DNA from: Corynebacterium flavescens
GTDB taxonomy: Bacteria > Actinomycetota > Actinomycetes > Mycobacteriales > Mycobacteriaceae
Assembly: GCF_008693105.1 (NCBI RefSeq)
Contig: NZ_VXKK01000046.1
Coordinates: 24,051 to 88,050, forward strand
Direction of reading: 5' to 3'
DNA length: 64,000 bases
Below the pieces are notes generated by a model. It ran no database searches, was not told where the DNA came from, and saw only the letters and a list, made by a program, of their open reading frames with translations. This document shows, piece by piece, positions 46,435 to 58,814 of the stretch. Positions within the stretch are counted from its first letter, which is position 1; every line of letters begins with the position of its first letter. Both the position numbers and the translations under genes were made by a program.

Positions 46435-47415
46435 CTAGTTGTTCTTTTTGCGTTGCTTCTTAGTCCGGGCGTCCTTCTTGCGAGCGCCGGGCTTAGGAGC
46501 GGTGGTTCGCTTGAGCTCCACCTTAGCGGCCTCTTCGGCTTCTTCCTCGCGGTCCATCTTGGCAAAGACGAGGCGAGTCTGGAAGAAAGTCCACACGGTG
46601 TTGGAGAGCATGTAGAAGAGCAAGCCGATAGGCCAAATGAAGCCGGAGAATACCAGCATGGCTGGCATGAACCACAGCATCATCTTGTTCATCATGGCCA
46701 TCTGCTGCTGCATCATTTCCGCATTCTGTCCCTGGGGGGCAACGGTCTTGCCAGCGGCACGGCGAGCTTCCTGGCGGGAAAGAGTCATCCGAGCATTGAA
46801 GTGAGTGAGCACCGCGATCACAGCGATGAGCGGGACGATGATGAAGGCAGCCTGTGTGGAGGTGACATCCTGCAAGATGGGCGAATTAACGCGCAGGTTA
46901 GCCACCAGAGGAATGCCGAAAATCTTGGCATCGAGGAACTGCTGCACAAGCTCTGGGGAGAAGATGTAGTTCGCGGTATTCGCATTGTCCTCGATGGACA
47001 TGGGATCCCCGGCGGGGTGTCCGATGCCACCGGCCACGGGAACGGTGCGGTCGAAGGAACGCAAGACGTGGAAGAGGCCGATGAACACCGGCATCTGCGC
47101 GAGCATGGGAAGACAGCCAGCAATCGGACGAACGCCCGATTCCTTGTAGATCTTCTGCATCTCCTGCGAAGCCTTCATTTGATCATTGGCGTACTTGGCA
47201 CGGATCTCTTGCAGCTTCGGTTGAATCTCCTGCATCTTGCGGGAAGATCGCAACTGGTTGATGGTCGGCTTGACCATGACGGCTTTGATGGTCCAAGTGA
47301 GCAAGACGATGGAAAGGATCCAGGTAATGCCCCAGGCAGGATTCAGTACGAGACTGAGCAGCCAATGCCAGAACCATAGAATGGCCGAGATGGGCCAGTA
47401 AACGAAATTAAGCAC
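46435..47415 (-). CDS. yidC: Membrane protein insertase YidC
   Basis: 326 residues from a GTG. Five membrane segments, with VLLTWTIKAVMVKPTINQLRSS, the cytoplasmic loop KMQEIQPKLQEIRAKY, MPVFIGLFHVLR and PIGLLFYMLSNTVWTFFQT. Inserts proteins into the membrane with or without SecYEG. The Lys/Arg-rich tail (KKDARTKKQRKKNN) is typical for ribosome binding. Confidence 0.94.
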   Translation of the reverse strand: MLNFVYWPISAILWFWHWLLSLVLNPAWGITWILSIVLLTWTIKAVMVKPTINQLRSSRKMQEIQPKLQEIRAKYANDQMKASQEMQKIYKESGVRPIAGCLPMLAQMPVFIGLFHVLRSFDRTVPVAGGIGHPAGDPMSIEDNANTANYIFSPELVQQFLDAKIFGIPLVANLRVNSPILQDVTSTQAAFIIVPLIAVIAVLTHFNARMTLSRQEARRAAGKTVAPQGQNAEMMQQQMAMMNKMMLWFMPAMLVFSGFIWPIGLLFYMLSNTVWTFFQTRLVFAKMDREEEAEEAAKVELKRTTAPKPGARKKDARTKKQRKKNN

Positions 47416-47429
47416 GAGTGTTGTAGTCC

Positions 47430-47705
47430 TCAGTTGTTGTTCTTAGCCGGAACGAAATCGAAACCTCCCGGATGCCAGGGGCCGCACTTACAGAGCCTAG
47501 CGATTGCCATGACCGTGCCCTTGAAGGCTCCGTGAATGGAAATAGCCTCAAGCGCGTAGGCGCTGCATGTCGGTTCGAAACGACAGGTTGAACCCATCTT
47601 AAGTGCTGACAGGTATTTTTGGTAGAAGCGAACCGCCGCGACAAGAACCTTGGCTAGACCGCGGGCCTTCGGTATCTCCTCACCCTGGGTGTTTAGATAT
47701 CCCAT
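47430..47705 (-). CDS. yidD: Membrane protein insertion efficiency factor YidD
   Basis: 91 residues. Motif [30 protein letters not shown], and [14 protein letters not shown]. The ATG at 47703–47705 lies within the last 13 bases of rnpA, so the two are translationally coupled; a longer frame upstream only shadows rnpA. Helps YidC-dependent insertion. Confidence 0.9.
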   Translation of the reverse strand: MGYLNTQGEEIPKARGLAKVLVAAVRFYQKYLSALKMGSTCRFEPTCSAYALEAISIHGAFKGTVMAIARLCKCGPWHPGGFDFVPAKNNN

Positions 47706-48049
47706 TTTTTCCGCACAGCTTTCAAGAGATCCGCCGCGAGCTTGGCGCTGCTGGCTTCTGCACTGGCGGGGAGTGCCCGGATGACGATGTCGGCGTGCGC
47801 AGGCAAGAGACCAGCAAGCGCCATGCACACATGCCGAAGCCGCCGGGAGGTACGGTGGCGAACCACTGCATTCCCGACGGCTTTGGAAACAACGAGCCCA
47901 AAGCGCGGCCCGGAGGCCGCGATGTCTTCGGTGCTGCGCTGCCGCTCCTGCATGTGCACGACTAGCGTGCGGGTCCCAGCCCTTCTTCCACCTTTGATTA
48001 CACGCCGAAACTGCGTCGGCGAAGTGAGTTTATGCTGGGAAGGAAGCAT
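47693..48049 (-). CDS. rnpA: Ribonuclease P protein component
   Basis: 118 residues, basic. The RNP motif [26 protein letters not shown] is clear. Assists the RNase P RNA in 5' tRNA maturation. It begins 3 bases after rpmH. Confidence 0.94.
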   Translation of the reverse strand: MLPSQHKLTSPTQFRRVIKGGRRAGTRTLVVHMQERQRSTEDIAASGPRFGLVVSKAVGNAVVRHRTSRRLRHVCMALAGLLPAHADIVIRALPASAEASSAKLAADLLKAVRKKWDI

Positions 48050-48052
48050 GAC

Positions 48053-48196
48053 TTAAGCGGTCAGCTTAGCGCGGCCCTTCTTGCGACGGGCTGCAACAAT
48101 GGCGCGACCTGCACGAGTGCTCATGCGGGTACGGAAGCCGTGCTTGCGTGCACGACGACGGTTGTTGGGTTGGAACGTGCGCTTACCCTTTGCCAC
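48053..48196 (-). CDS. rpmH: 50S ribosomal protein L34
   Basis: 47 residues, GTG start at 48194–48196 with GGAGAA upstream. Starts [20 protein letters not shown] and ends with KKGRAKLTA, an almost invariant L34 sequence. The gene is short and easily missed. Confidence 0.96.
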   Translation of the reverse strand: MAKGKRTFQPNNRRRARKHGFRTRMSTRAGRAIVAARRKKGRAKLTA

Positions 48197-48896
48197 GTTA
48201 ATTCTCCTTGAAGTTGTTAGCCGATTCCCCACACGTATGCCGGGAATCCACTGATGAATGGAATTCGTGAGTGTTTAAGCGACTCGGTACACCAAGTGGT
48301 GCGGACACTCTCACGCGCAACGTTTCGCTGCGATAGACCATGACAGATTACGTGAAACAGGCACCTTGAAACAAATCGACACACGGGTACACCCGAAATT
48401 ACAAAGATGTTTTTTCTCCCAGCTTAAGGGGCATTTAGGGGCATCACCCTGCACAAGTTTGCACGCCCGCTGCCGCCTCTCCCGCGGCCCGCCCACACCC
48501 GCTGCTGGGGAGGCTAGACACCCTCCACGGATCGGCGGTAGAACTGAATAATCAAATTCCACAGTCGCCTACAGGGTGTGGATAACTCTCGATAACCGGT
48601 TTAGACTTTTAACGTTACCCCAGCTAAAGTGCCATTGTGACCCGATTCGGAGTTATCCACAGCTATCCACTAGGCTGTGGATAAACAATTTACTCACAGC
48701 TGTGAATAACTCTGTGGAGATCGAGGTGACACCCTGAAAACCCGTGTGAAAACTGCAGTGTTCTTCGCCGTGGAATTCACACTGCTACTCTCCGGCGTCG
48801 GCTCAACCGTTAAGAATTACAGAAGCGGAGAGGCCACTTAAAGGTGTCATTCGATCCTCTTGTCCATCCATCCCTCTATTTTCCAAAGGTACTGGT
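48197..48896. promoter_or_regulatory. rpmH–dnaA intergenic region with DnaA boxes (oriC part 1)
   Basis: 700 bases without a gene. DnaA boxes: TGTGGATAA (48577–48585), TTATCCACA (48653–48661), TGTGGATAA (48676–48684), TGTGAATAA (48701–48709) and a near-match TTACTCACA (48690–48698), all in the half nearer dnaA. The promoters of rpmH and dnaA are expected here; DnaA autoregulation is likely. Confidence 0.85.
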
Positions 48897-50525
48897 GTGT
48901 CCGACCAACAATCGGCTATTAATGCGACCTGGCGAGCAGTAGTAGAAGATCTGCTCGCCCAATCTGAGCAACCCAACTCGGATGTCCCCAATTTCAATCA
49001 CACGCAGCGCCTTTACCTTCAACTTGCGCGCCCCATCATGATGATGGATGGCTATGCGCTTATCGCGGCCCCAGACATGACCGCGAAGAACGTGGTGGAA
49101 AATGATCTCGGCCCCCATATCTCCAAGGCTCTAGCCCGCCAACTCGGCCGGCCTTGTTCCTTGGCCGTAACCCTTGCCAATCCTGAGTTGGCCGATGATG
49201 CTGGCGGCGCCCAGTCCCAGCCGACCCAGGGCAATCCCGGACCGCTGGCTTCGCCGACTCCACAAGCATCCCAAGCTCCGCAGCCGCCGCAGGCACCTCA
49301 GTTCTCACCACCACCGGCATCTCCACCACAGGTCAGCCGCCCACGGCAGATGAGTTCCACCTCTCATGGTGCGGATTGGCAGATCTCGCACGCTCCCGCC
49401 AGCCTCGACGAGCTGGCGGCGCATTACCAGCAACCCGGACCGCATGCTGCACGCATCCCCCGGGAAGCTCCCGCGCACGATCCCAACCGCGAGAAGTCTC
49501 TGAATCCCAAGCACACCTTCGATAGCTTCGTCATCGGCTCCTCCAACCGCTTTGCCAACGGCGCCGCCGTTGCCGTCGCGGAGAACCCCGCGCGTGCATA
49601 TAATCCTCTGTTTATTTGGGGCGGATCCGGGCTGGGAAAGACGCACCTGCTCCACGCGGCCGGAAACTATGCGCAGCTGCTGCACCCGGGGCTGCGGGTG
49701 AAGTATGTGTCCTCGGAAGAGTTCACCAATGACTACATCAACTCTCTGCGCGATGACCGCCAGGAATCATTCAAGCGGCGCTACCGCAACCTCGACATCT
49801 TGATGGTGGATGATATTCAGTTCCTCGAGGGCAAAGAATCAACTCAGGAAGAGTTCTTCCACACCTTCAATGCGCTGCACCAGGCGAATAAGCAGATCAT
49901 CTTGTCCTCCGATCGCCCTCCTAAACAGCTGGTGACCTTGGAAGATCGCCTGCGTACCCGTTTTGAAGGCGGGCTCATCACCGATATTCAGCCGCCAGAC
50001 CTGGAAACGCGCATCGCCATCTTGATGAAGAAGGCCGCGGCCGATGGCACCATCGTTGACCGCTCGGTCTTAGAGCTCATTGCCTCCCGCTTCGAGTCCT
50101 CCATCCGCGAGCTCGAGGGCGCCCTCATCCGCGTCTCGGCCTATTCTTCCCTGGTCAATGAGCCGATCAATCTGGAGATGGCCGAGATCGCCCTGCGTGA
50201 TCTTGCTCCGGATTCCGCGGATCGTCAGATCACCGCCGCTGCCATCATGCAGGTGACCGCAGAATACTTCGACATCGATGTCGAAACCCTGCGGGGTGCA
50301 GGTAAGAAACGGGCCGTTTCGCATGCGCGACAGCTAGCCATGTATCTGTGCCGCGAACTCACCGAGTTATCCCTGCCGAAGATCGGGGCGCAGTTCGGCG
50401 GCAAGGACCACACCACCGTCATCTATGCGGACCGCAAGATCCGCAAGGAAATGACAGAGAAGCGCAATACCTACGACGAAATCCAGGCGCTGACCCAACG
50501 CATCAAGAATCGCGGGACCGCCTAA
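48897..50525 (+). CDS. dnaA: Chromosomal replication initiator DnaA
   Basis: 542 residues, GTG start. Domain I ~1–90; a Pro/Gln/Ser-rich linker (domain II, ~90–170); the AAA+ domain with [20 protein letters not shown] (Walker A) and [14 protein letters not shown] (Walker B); and domain IV with [16 protein letters not shown], the DnaA-box-binding signature. Initiates replication at the flanking boxes. Confidence 0.97.
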   Translation: MSDQQSAINATWRAVVEDLLAQSEQPNSDVPNFNHTQRLYLQLARPIMMMDGYALIAAPDMTAKNVVENDLGPHISKALARQLGRPCSLAVTLANPELADDAGGAQSQPTQGNPGPLASPTPQASQAPQPPQAPQFSPPPASPPQVSRPRQMSSTSHGADWQISHAPASLDELAAHYQQPGPHAARIPREAPAHDPNREKSLNPKHTFDSFVIGSSNRFANGAAVAVAENPARAYNPLFIWGGSGLGKTHLLHAAGNYAQLLHPGLRVKYVSSEEFTNDYINSLRDDRQESFKRRYRNLDILMVDDIQFLEGKESTQEEFFHTFNALHQANKQIILSSDRPPKQLVTLEDRLRTRFEGGLITDIQPPDLETRIAILMKKAAADGTIVDRSVLELIASRFESSIRELEGALIRVSAYSSLVNEPINLEMAEIALRDLAPDSADRQITAAAIMQVTAEYFDIDVETLRGAGKKRAVSHARQLAMYLCRELTELSLPKIGAQFGGKDHTTVIYADRKIRKEMTEKRNTYDEIQALTQRIKNRGTA

Positions 50526-51152
50526 GCTGCGCCATCCTCCCGCGATCTTCGCTGCTTATCGACGCCGTTTTCCTTCACGTTGCCTCACAACGCCAAGGAG
50601 TGCGGCGTCTTTTGGCGTGCCTGCAATCTAGCCCGCAACTAACCGTCGAAACTTATCCACAGAAGTTATTCACAGAAGTTATTCACAGCTGTGTAATTCC
50701 ATTGTTGTAATTCGTAGATCTTGATCACATTTTGAAATTCCACAGTCCAGGTAGGTCATGCGGCCTGCTGTGATCAATCCTGTTGGGAATGACAAGAATT
50801 CTGGGGACAGGTTGTGGACAACTTCGACCCCCGAAAAGTTATCCACAATTCTTGTCATTTGATCACAGGAATTACACAACCTCGATCACACCCTGCTTTT
50901 ATGTCGTTAGCAGCGAGTTTTGGCACTTAAACACAGATTCCACAGCGGTTACTACTACTACTAAATAATTTCCCTGATCTTTAAAGAAGAAAAAGGATGT
51001 GTGTAATTCGCCTCGCCCTCGCCCACCGCCGGGTGGAGCAGAGAGCGGCAAAGATGAATTACAAAAGTTCGAAGGCCTGGCGGCATGCGGTAGGTTGGAA
51101 GAATCCAAATTTCTTGTAAGTAACAACTTTTGTAGAGGAGCTCCTCGTAACC
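50526..51152. promoter_or_regulatory. dnaA–dnaN intergenic region: DnaA-box array and unwinding tract (oriC part 2)
   Basis: 627 bases without a gene. Three same-strand boxes lie exactly 13 bases apart: TTATCCACA 50653, TTATTCACA 50666, TTATTCACA 50679. Further boxes are TGTGGACAA (50813–50821) and TTATCCACA (50839–50847), inside an inverted repeat with arms GACAAGAATT (50791–50800) and AATTCTTGTC (50847–50856). At 50952–50969 CTA occurs four times, then AAT twice; this matches the DnaA-trio pattern. An A/T-rich stretch follows, then GGAG and the dnaN start. Confidence 0.85.
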
Positions 51153-52337
51153 ATGGAACAATCTGTGTCATTTCGCGTTGCCAAAGATGACTTGGCCGAT
51201 GCCGTTTCCTGGGTTGCACGCAGTCTTCCATCCAAAGTTGCCCAACCGGTTCTTCGCGCGATGCTCATCACCGCGGATGACAAAGGTTTGGAATTCTCGG
51301 GATTCGACTACGAGGTTTCCACCCGCGTGCGCATCGCGGCCATGGTGGATGAGCCCGGCCGCATCGCCGTCGCCGGCAAGCTCCTGGCAGACATCGTTGC
51401 TACCTTGCCCAACAAGGAAGTCGAGATGACGCTCGAGGACAATTCCCAGGTGGTGCTTTCCTGTGGTTCCTCGCGTTTTTCGCTGCCCATCATTCCTCTC
51501 GATGATTATCCGCAGCTTCCTCAGCTTCCCGCGGTGACTGGAACCATCCAGCCGCAGCTTTTCGTGGAGGCTATCAGCCAGGTCGCCTCCGCAGCTGGGC
51601 GCGATGACACCCTGCCTATGCTCACCGGTGTTCACATGGATATTCGTGGCTCCCACGTCGAGATGACGGCGACGGACCGTTTCCGTCTAGCCATGCGCAC
51701 CCTTGAGTGGGATCCCAGCTCCCCAGACGTTCAGGCCAAGCTCTTGGTACCGGCGAAGACGCTGCAGGAAACCGGGCGATCGCTTGATACTCACTTGAAT
51801 ACTCCCGTAGAAATCGCCGTCGGTGAGGGCGAGAACATCGGCGCAGAAGGTCTTTTCGGCGTTCACGCCGCTAATCGGGAGATCACCACCCGCATGCTCG
51901 ATGCAGACTTCCCCAACGTGGCACCGCTGCTGCCGAAGACGCATACGGCCATTGCCAGCATTGAGGTGGCACCGCTGCAGGAGGCCATCCGCCGCGTTTC
52001 CCTGCTCACGGACCGCAACGCGCAGATCCGCATGGAGTTCTCCGAGGGCCAGGTCATTCTCGCCGCCGGGGCCGAATCCGGCAACGCCACCGAGACCCTG
52101 CCTTGTGCTTTCACCGGCCGCGACGAGTTCCTCATCGCTTTCAACCCGGGATACCTCAAAGATGGACTTTCCGTGGTTCATACCAACCGCGTGGTCTTCG
52201 GATTCACCGAGCCTTCGCGCCCGGCAATCATGATTCCAGAGCCTGAGGTTCTGCCCGAGGTCAACGAGGATGGAGTCTTCCCCACACCGCAGACTGATTT
52301 CACCTACCTGCTCATGCCGGTTCGTCTGCCGGGTTAA
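51153..52337 (+). CDS. dnaN: DNA polymerase III sliding clamp (beta subunit)
   Basis: 394 residues, three clamp domains: [20 protein letters not shown] start ([20 protein letters not shown]), [14 protein letters not shown] in domain 2 and the C-terminal [11 protein letters not shown]. Its stop overlaps the recF start (TAATG). Confidence 0.96.
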   Translation: MEQSVSFRVAKDDLADAVSWVARSLPSKVAQPVLRAMLITADDKGLEFSGFDYEVSTRVRIAAMVDEPGRIAVAGKLLADIVATLPNKEVEMTLEDNSQVVLSCGSSRFSLPIIPLDDYPQLPQLPAVTGTIQPQLFVEAISQVASAAGRDDTLPMLTGVHMDIRGSHVEMTATDRFRLAMRTLEWDPSSPDVQAKLLVPAKTLQETGRSLDTHLNTPVEIAVGEGENIGAEGLFGVHAANREITTRMLDADFPNVAPLLPKTHTAIASIEVAPLQEAIRRVSLLTDRNAQIRMEFSEGQVILAAGAESGNATETLPCAFTGRDEFLIAFNPGYLKDGLSVVHTNRVVFGFTEPSRPAIMIPEPEVLPEVNEDGVFPTPQTDFTYLLMPVRLPG

Positions 52338-53500
52338 TGTACATTCGCGACCTCGATCTCCGGGATTTTCGCTCGTGGCCCAGCCTTAGTATTCAGCTTG
52401 GGCCGGGCATCACCCTTTTCGTCGGGCGCAACGGATTCGGCAAGACCAATATCGTCGAAGCAGTGGGCTACTGTGCTCACCTTTCCTCTCACCGCGTCTC
52501 CCACGATGCACCGCTGGTCAGGCAGGGCGCAGAGAATGCAAGGGTGTCCGTCACCGCAGTCAATGAGGGACGGGAGCTAACTGCGCACCTGCTCATCAAA
52601 GCGCATGCTGGCAACCAGGCACAGATAAATCGCACGCGTTTGCAGAGCCCGCGGGAGCTCCTCGGCGTGGTGAGATCGGTGCTTTTTTCCCCGGAGGACA
52701 TCGCTCTGGTGCGCGGGGAACCCGCATCTCGCCGCGCATATCTCGACAACATTATTGCCAGCCGCACCCCGCGTCTAGCCGGGGTCAAGGCTGATTTTGA
52801 CAAGGCCCTTAAGCAACGCAACGCCTTGCTGAAATCGGCTTCGTTAAGCCTGCGACGGGGCTATGGTGACAGCGACGGTGCGGTAGCCTTGGCCACCTTG
52901 GACGTGTGGGACGGGCAGTTGGCCCACTTCGGGGCCCAGGTCATTCAGGCACGCCTCCTGCTTGTCGACGAGCTTTCCCACCTCATCGCCTCCGCCTATA
53001 GCGGCCTTGCCCCAGAGTCTCGCCCCGCTCGCGTTTCCTATAAATCCACGGTCGATACCGCGGACAGGGACGTCCTCGAAGCGGTCATGCTCACCGAGCT
53101 TGCCAATCTGCGGCAGCGCGAGATTGAACGTGGATCCTCCCTGGTCGGACCACATCGCGATGACCTGGTATTGGACTTGGGCGATCACCCGGCGAAGGGG
53201 TTTGCCAGCCACGGTGAGACCTGGTCCTATGCCATCGCCCTGCGTCTTGCGGAGTTCAATCTCTTGCGCGCGGAAGGCTCGGACCCGATCCTCATCTTGG
53301 ATGATGTTTTTGCTGAACTCGATGCCAAGCGCCGCGAGAAGTTGGTGCACCTCGCGGCGGAGGCCGAGCAAGTGCTCATCACCGCCGCCGTCGACGAGGA
53401 CTTGCCGGGTAATCTGGAACCCATCGTTCGCTTTGAGGTCTCCGTGCGGGATGGCGCGCAGGGCAGGATCTCGGAGATTAATCGCGTGGGTGAGGCTTAG
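52337..53500 (+). CDS. recF: DNA replication/repair ATPase RecF
   Basis: 387 residues. Walker [44 protein letters not shown], the ABC signature region [18 protein letters not shown] and Walker [20 protein letters not shown]. Loads RecA at gaps. One-base overlap with dnaN. Confidence 0.95.
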   Translation: MYIRDLDLRDFRSWPSLSIQLGPGITLFVGRNGFGKTNIVEAVGYCAHLSSHRVSHDAPLVRQGAENARVSVTAVNEGRELTAHLLIKAHAGNQAQINRTRLQSPRELLGVVRSVLFSPEDIALVRGEPASRRAYLDNIIASRTPRLAGVKADFDKALKQRNALLKSASLSLRRGYGDSDGAVALATLDVWDGQLAHFGAQVIQARLLLVDELSHLIASAYSGLAPESRPARVSYKSTVDTADRDVLEAVMLTELANLRQREIERGSSLVGPHRDDLVLDLGDHPAKGFASHGETWSYAIALRLAEFNLLRAEGSDPILILDDVFAELDAKRREKLVHLAAEAEQVLITAAVDEDLPGNLEPIVRFEVSVRDGAQGRISEINRVGEA

Positions 53501-53503
53501 ATT

Positions 53504-54031
53504 ATGACTGATCCGATCCAGGAGTTCTTTCAGCGTGTGCGCAAGAATGCGAAGAATCCTCCCGAGTTGACCCAAAAGGCGCCGCCGATGAAGTTAGATG
53601 CCCCGGCCTCGTCCCGACCGCGTTCTTTTCAGCCGGGTAGACCTACCGGCAAGGATGGACGTCGCCAGCGCCGTAGCCTGGACATTCCTTCCCTTGGTTC
53701 GCAGATTCGCCGGGAAATTGGCCAGCGAGGTTGGGAGCACGAGCTTGCGCACGGTTGGATCATGGGAAATTGGGAAAATCTTGTTGGTCCAAAGATCGCG
53801 GCGCACACCAAGCCGGAGCGCATTAAAGACCAGATCGTCTACGTCTCCTGCGATAACTCCAACTGGGCCACTGAGCTGCGTTACCTGCAGCGCCAGATCT
53901 TGCAAAAGATTGCGGCGCGGCTGGGTCCCGATGTTATCGCTGAACTGCGGATACAGGGGCCAAAGCAGCATCGCAACTATGAGGGCAGGTTGTGGGTCAA
54001 GCCGCAGGGCTCCACTGATACCTACGGATAG
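53504..54031 (+). CDS. dciA: DciA family (DUF721) replicative-helicase loader
   Basis: 175 residues. A basic disordered N-terminus, then the DUF721 core GWIMGNWENLVGPKIAAHTKPERIKDQIVYVSCDNSNWATELRYLQRQILQ-type segment (positions ~80–135). It has the same place as Rv0004 between recF and gyrB. DciA proteins load the helicase DnaB in bacteria lacking DnaC. Confidence 0.88.
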   Translation: MTDPIQEFFQRVRKNAKNPPELTQKAPPMKLDAPASSRPRSFQPGRPTGKDGRRQRRSLDIPSLGSQIRREIGQRGWEHELAHGWIMGNWENLVGPKIAAHTKPERIKDQIVYVSCDNSNWATELRYLQRQILQKIAARLGPDVIAELRIQGPKQHRNYEGRLWVKPQGSTDTYG

Positions 54032-54113
54032 CCCGACAGGTGCCCGCGCCAAATAACGCGCCATTTGCGCCCTCTAGCAGGTGTGGGGAGTCCTTTAGTA
54101 GGGGGGCACAGTG

Positions 54114-54119
54114 TAGAAT
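54114..54119 (+). promoter_or_regulatory. Putative -10 element of gyrB
   Basis: TAGAAT in the 135-base gap before gyrB, followed by AAGGAG ahead of the GTG start. No strong -35; assignment tentative. Confidence 0.4.
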
Positions 54120-54145
54120 ATAGAAAGTCTTAAAATTAGCCCTAG

Positions 54146-56251
<2,106 letters not shown>

Positions 56252-56263
56252 GGAGGGGAGGCT

Positions 56264-58249
56264 TTAAGTCCCTCCGAGGACCACTCCTTCACGGCGCGGG
56301 TCCGCGCCGCCGATGATGTCTTCGCCGCTGCGCACCAGGGCCGATAGGCCGCTGGATTGATCGGTGGCGTTGACCTCATGTCCCCGCTGCTCGAGTCCTT
56401 CTGCGATCTCGCTTTCATGCTCGGCGAGCAGCGGGTGCTCAGTTCCTATTCCGGTTTCTGGTTTATTCATTGCGCCAAAGTTGGGCGCGGAGACCGCCTG
56501 TTGCGGGTCCATTCCCCAGTCGATCATATTGACCAAGGTTTTGACCACGAATTGGATGATGAGGGAGCCGCCGGGGGAGCCCACCACCATCTCGAGATCG
56601 CCGCGGTCTGTGGTGGAATCGGTTCCTGCGGCACCGGCCCCAGCGAAGACGAGCATGGGAGACATCGAAGAGCGCGGGCGTTTGGCGGACTCGACGCGGT
56701 TGGCTACGGGCTCGCCGGCCTCATTGGTGGGCTCGGCGGAGAAGTCCGTGAGCTGGTTGTTGAGGATAAACCCGCGGGTGAAGTGGAAGGAACCGAAAGC
56801 TGCTTCCACACTGGTGGTCAATGAGGCCGCGTTGCCATAGGAATCAATGACGGAGATGTGGCTGGTGCCGTGCTCAGGGGTGATAGGCCCCGCAGCAGCG
56901 GTGCTTAAGCCTGGTTGAGCCTCACCCATGGAGGTATCCGGGTTAATCTGTCCGGCCCGCTCACGGGTGTACTCGGGGCTAATCAGCTCATCTATTCCGC
57001 CACCGGGAACGCTGACGAAGGCAGGATCCCCCACATAGGCGTCGCGGTCGGCATAGGCCAGGCGCTCGGCCTCCGAGATGAGGTGGATGGCCTCGACGTT
57101 GGGCAGTCCGCCGTCGAGGCCGACATCGCTTGGCGCATACTTTGCAAGGTCGACGTTGTTGAGGATTCCCAGAGTCTCGATCACGGCGATGCCACCGGAA
57201 GAAGAGGGCGGCATGCCGCAGATGATGCGGTCGCGGTAAGGACCACACAGCGCTTCTGATTTCTCGGGAGTATAGGCAGCCAAATCGGCGGTGGACATGA
57301 GCGAGGGGGTAAAGCCTTCGACGTTGCGCGTTGCGCGGTCCACAATTGCTGCAGCAATATCGCCGGTATAGAAGGCATCCGCGCCTCCCGTCGCTATTTT
57401 CCTGACGGTGTCAGCGTAGGCGGGGTTCTTGAGCAGCGTGCCGGCTTCCTTGGCGCTGCCATCCTCGTTGAGGAAGTACTCGGCGGCCTCGGGGTCTGTG
57501 GCCAAGTCCTCGGCGGAACTGGCGATGGAGGCAGACATGCGTGGGCTAATCTCAAAACCTGCGGAGGCAAGATCTGCGGTGGGCTCGAGAATCTGATCCC
57601 AGGCGGTTTTTCCGTGCTCAGCGTGGAGTTCTCCCAGCCCGGCGACGATCCCGGGGACCCCGATGGAGCGCCCCGAGCGGCGGGCGTCAGGGACTGGGGC
57701 GGAAGTGTCTTGATCTGAGACGTGGATGAGGTAGTTCTCGTCAGCGGCAACCGGGGCGGTTTCGCGGGCGTCGATGGCAGAAACTTCATCCTTCTGCGCG
57801 TCGTAGTAGACAATGTATCCGCCACCGCCGATGCCGGAGGATTGTGGCTCAGTCAGACCCAACGTGAATTGGGCTGCTACCAGGGCATCTGCGGCAGTAC
57901 CGCCCTCCAGGAGCACCGCACAGGCGGCTTGGGAGGCCAAGGGATTGGCAGTGGCCACCGCGTAGCTCTGGGTGGTAACCGGTTCCATGCCGGAACGGTA
58001 TCCGGTGGCAATCTCCGGGGCGACCGAAATATCCTCACCACTGTGGGTGCCGGTGGCAGGGCCACTGGCTTCGCTACCGGCGGGGAGTTCACAGGGCTGC
58101 GGGGCGGGGGCGGTCGCGGCCGCGGTATCTGAGGTAGAGGGCGTAGATGGGGTGTCGCTGTTGTTGGTGCACGAGCTCAAGGAGAGCCCGAGGGAGATCG
58201 CAGCAGTCGCTGCCACCACAGCCTTTAACGAATGGTTGACAGTTTTCAT
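56264..58249 (-). CDS. ggt: Gamma-glutamyltransferase, lipoprotein
   Basis: 661 residues. A lipoprotein signal ends in LSSC; a Ser/Thr/Pro/Ala-rich linker follows. The Ntn-hydrolase pattern is complete: PQSSGIGGGGYIVYYDA, DARETAP, then the autocleavage/nucleophile Thr in HGTSHISVIDSYGNAAS, GFILNNQLTDF, RPRSSMSPMLVF and GSPGGSLIIQFV. Transfers or hydrolyses gamma-glutamyl groups (e.g. glutathione) outside the membrane. Convergent with gyrB after 12 bases. Confidence 0.92.
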   Translation of the reverse strand: MKTVNHSLKAVVAATAAISLGLSLSSCTNNSDTPSTPSTSDTAAATAPAPQPCELPAGSEASGPATGTHSGEDISVAPEIATGYRSGMEPVTTQSYAVATANPLASQAACAVLLEGGTAADALVAAQFTLGLTEPQSSGIGGGGYIVYYDAQKDEVSAIDARETAPVAADENYLIHVSDQDTSAPVPDARRSGRSIGVPGIVAGLGELHAEHGKTAWDQILEPTADLASAGFEISPRMSASIASSAEDLATDPEAAEYFLNEDGSAKEAGTLLKNPAYADTVRKIATGGADAFYTGDIAAAIVDRATRNVEGFTPSLMSTADLAAYTPEKSEALCGPYRDRIICGMPPSSSGGIAVIETLGILNNVDLAKYAPSDVGLDGGLPNVEAIHLISEAERLAYADRDAYVGDPAFVSVPGGGIDELISPEYTRERAGQINPDTSMGEAQPGLSTAAAGPITPEHGTSHISVIDSYGNAASLTTSVEAAFGSFHFTRGFILNNQLTDFSAEPTNEAGEPVANRVESAKRPRSSMSPMLVFAGAGAAGTDSTTDRGDLEMVVGSPGGSLIIQFVVKTLVNMIDWGMDPQQAVSAPNFGAMNKPETGIGTEHPLLAEHESEIAEGLEQRGHEVNATDQSSGLSALVRSGEDIIGGADPRREGVVLGGT

Positions 58250-58335
58250 GTGAGGTAGTTAACCACAAGTTCACCCTGTGAGATAGACCTTTGGAGAAAA
58301 TCGCGAGGAGTCTCGACGGAGAGATTCCGGGGCGA

Positions 58336-58605
58336 TTAGTCCTGCGCAAGGGCTAGAAACACGCGCTCGCACAGAGCGGCAAACTCGCGGTTGTGGCCGC
58401 TGAGGGCTTCTACCTTGCTTAAAACCTCCCCCACGGCATGGGCTGCGGCGCGAGGAGAGCCGTGGACGGGCAGCCCCTCGATGCGGGCGTGCGCGGCTGC
58501 GCTCGCGGCTACTAGGGCCGAAAAGTTGCTGATGCGCACGTTATAGAGAGCACAGAACTCGCGGGCGATGAGCAGTAACTGCTCGGGTGACAGGGTGGGG
58601 GTCAC
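58336..58605 (-). CDS. Short Doc/Fic-like protein with degenerate motif, putative toxin
   Basis: 89 residues. The segment FSALVAASAAAHARIEGLPVHGSPRAAAHAVGEVLSKVEALSGHNREFAAL-type core follows the layout of Doc proteins, but the Fic motif HxFx(D/E)GNKR is reduced to EALSGHNRE: the catalytic His is missing. It is shorter than Doc (~126). Its start overlaps the end of the ribbon-helix-helix gene (ATGA), the antitoxin-first order of toxin–antitoxin pairs. Could be an inactive relic or a different fold; the family call is tentative. Confidence 0.5.
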   Translation of the reverse strand: MTPTLSPEQLLLIAREFCALYNVRISNFSALVAASAAAHARIEGLPVHGSPRAAAHAVGEVLSKVEALSGHNREFAALCERVFLALAQD

Positions 58606-58814
58606 GAACGCGCGCGCCGAATCTCGGCCTCGAGCTCGGCGCGGCCAGGCAGGAGGCGGCGGGCGGTGTCTTGCACAGCGCCGTCGGCAAGCGTGCGGGC
58701 AGCGGCGGAGACGATGGCACGGATGGCCGCCTCGTGCTTCGAGGTGCCCTGCGCGGAAGCCAGCAGGGTGAGGGCGTGGTCTTGATCGGGGGTCAAGCGC
58801 AGGGTCATTGCCAT
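58602..58814 (-). CDS. Ribbon-helix-helix protein, putative antitoxin
   Basis: 70 residues: a short β-strand MTLRLTPDQDHAL, then two helices (LTLLASAQGTSKHEAAIRAIV), the MetJ/Arc-type DNA-binding fold. The remaining ~35 residues are Ala/Arg-rich and could wrap the partner. Same strand as, and 4 bases overlapping, the Doc-like gene. It probably represses its own promoter. Confidence 0.65.
   Translation of the reverse strand: MAMTLRLTPDQDHALTLLASAQGTSKHEAAIRAIVSAAARTLADGAVQDTARRLLPGRAELEAEIRRARS

Noticed and set aside
48340..48362. Possible sixth parS (ATTACGTGAAAC)
   Set aside because: The left half of the palindrome is missing; ParB binding is unlikely.
56252..56275. Hairpin GGAGGG…CCCTCC between gyrB and ggt as a terminator
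   Set aside because: Short stem, no T-tract, and it overlaps the ggt stop codon.
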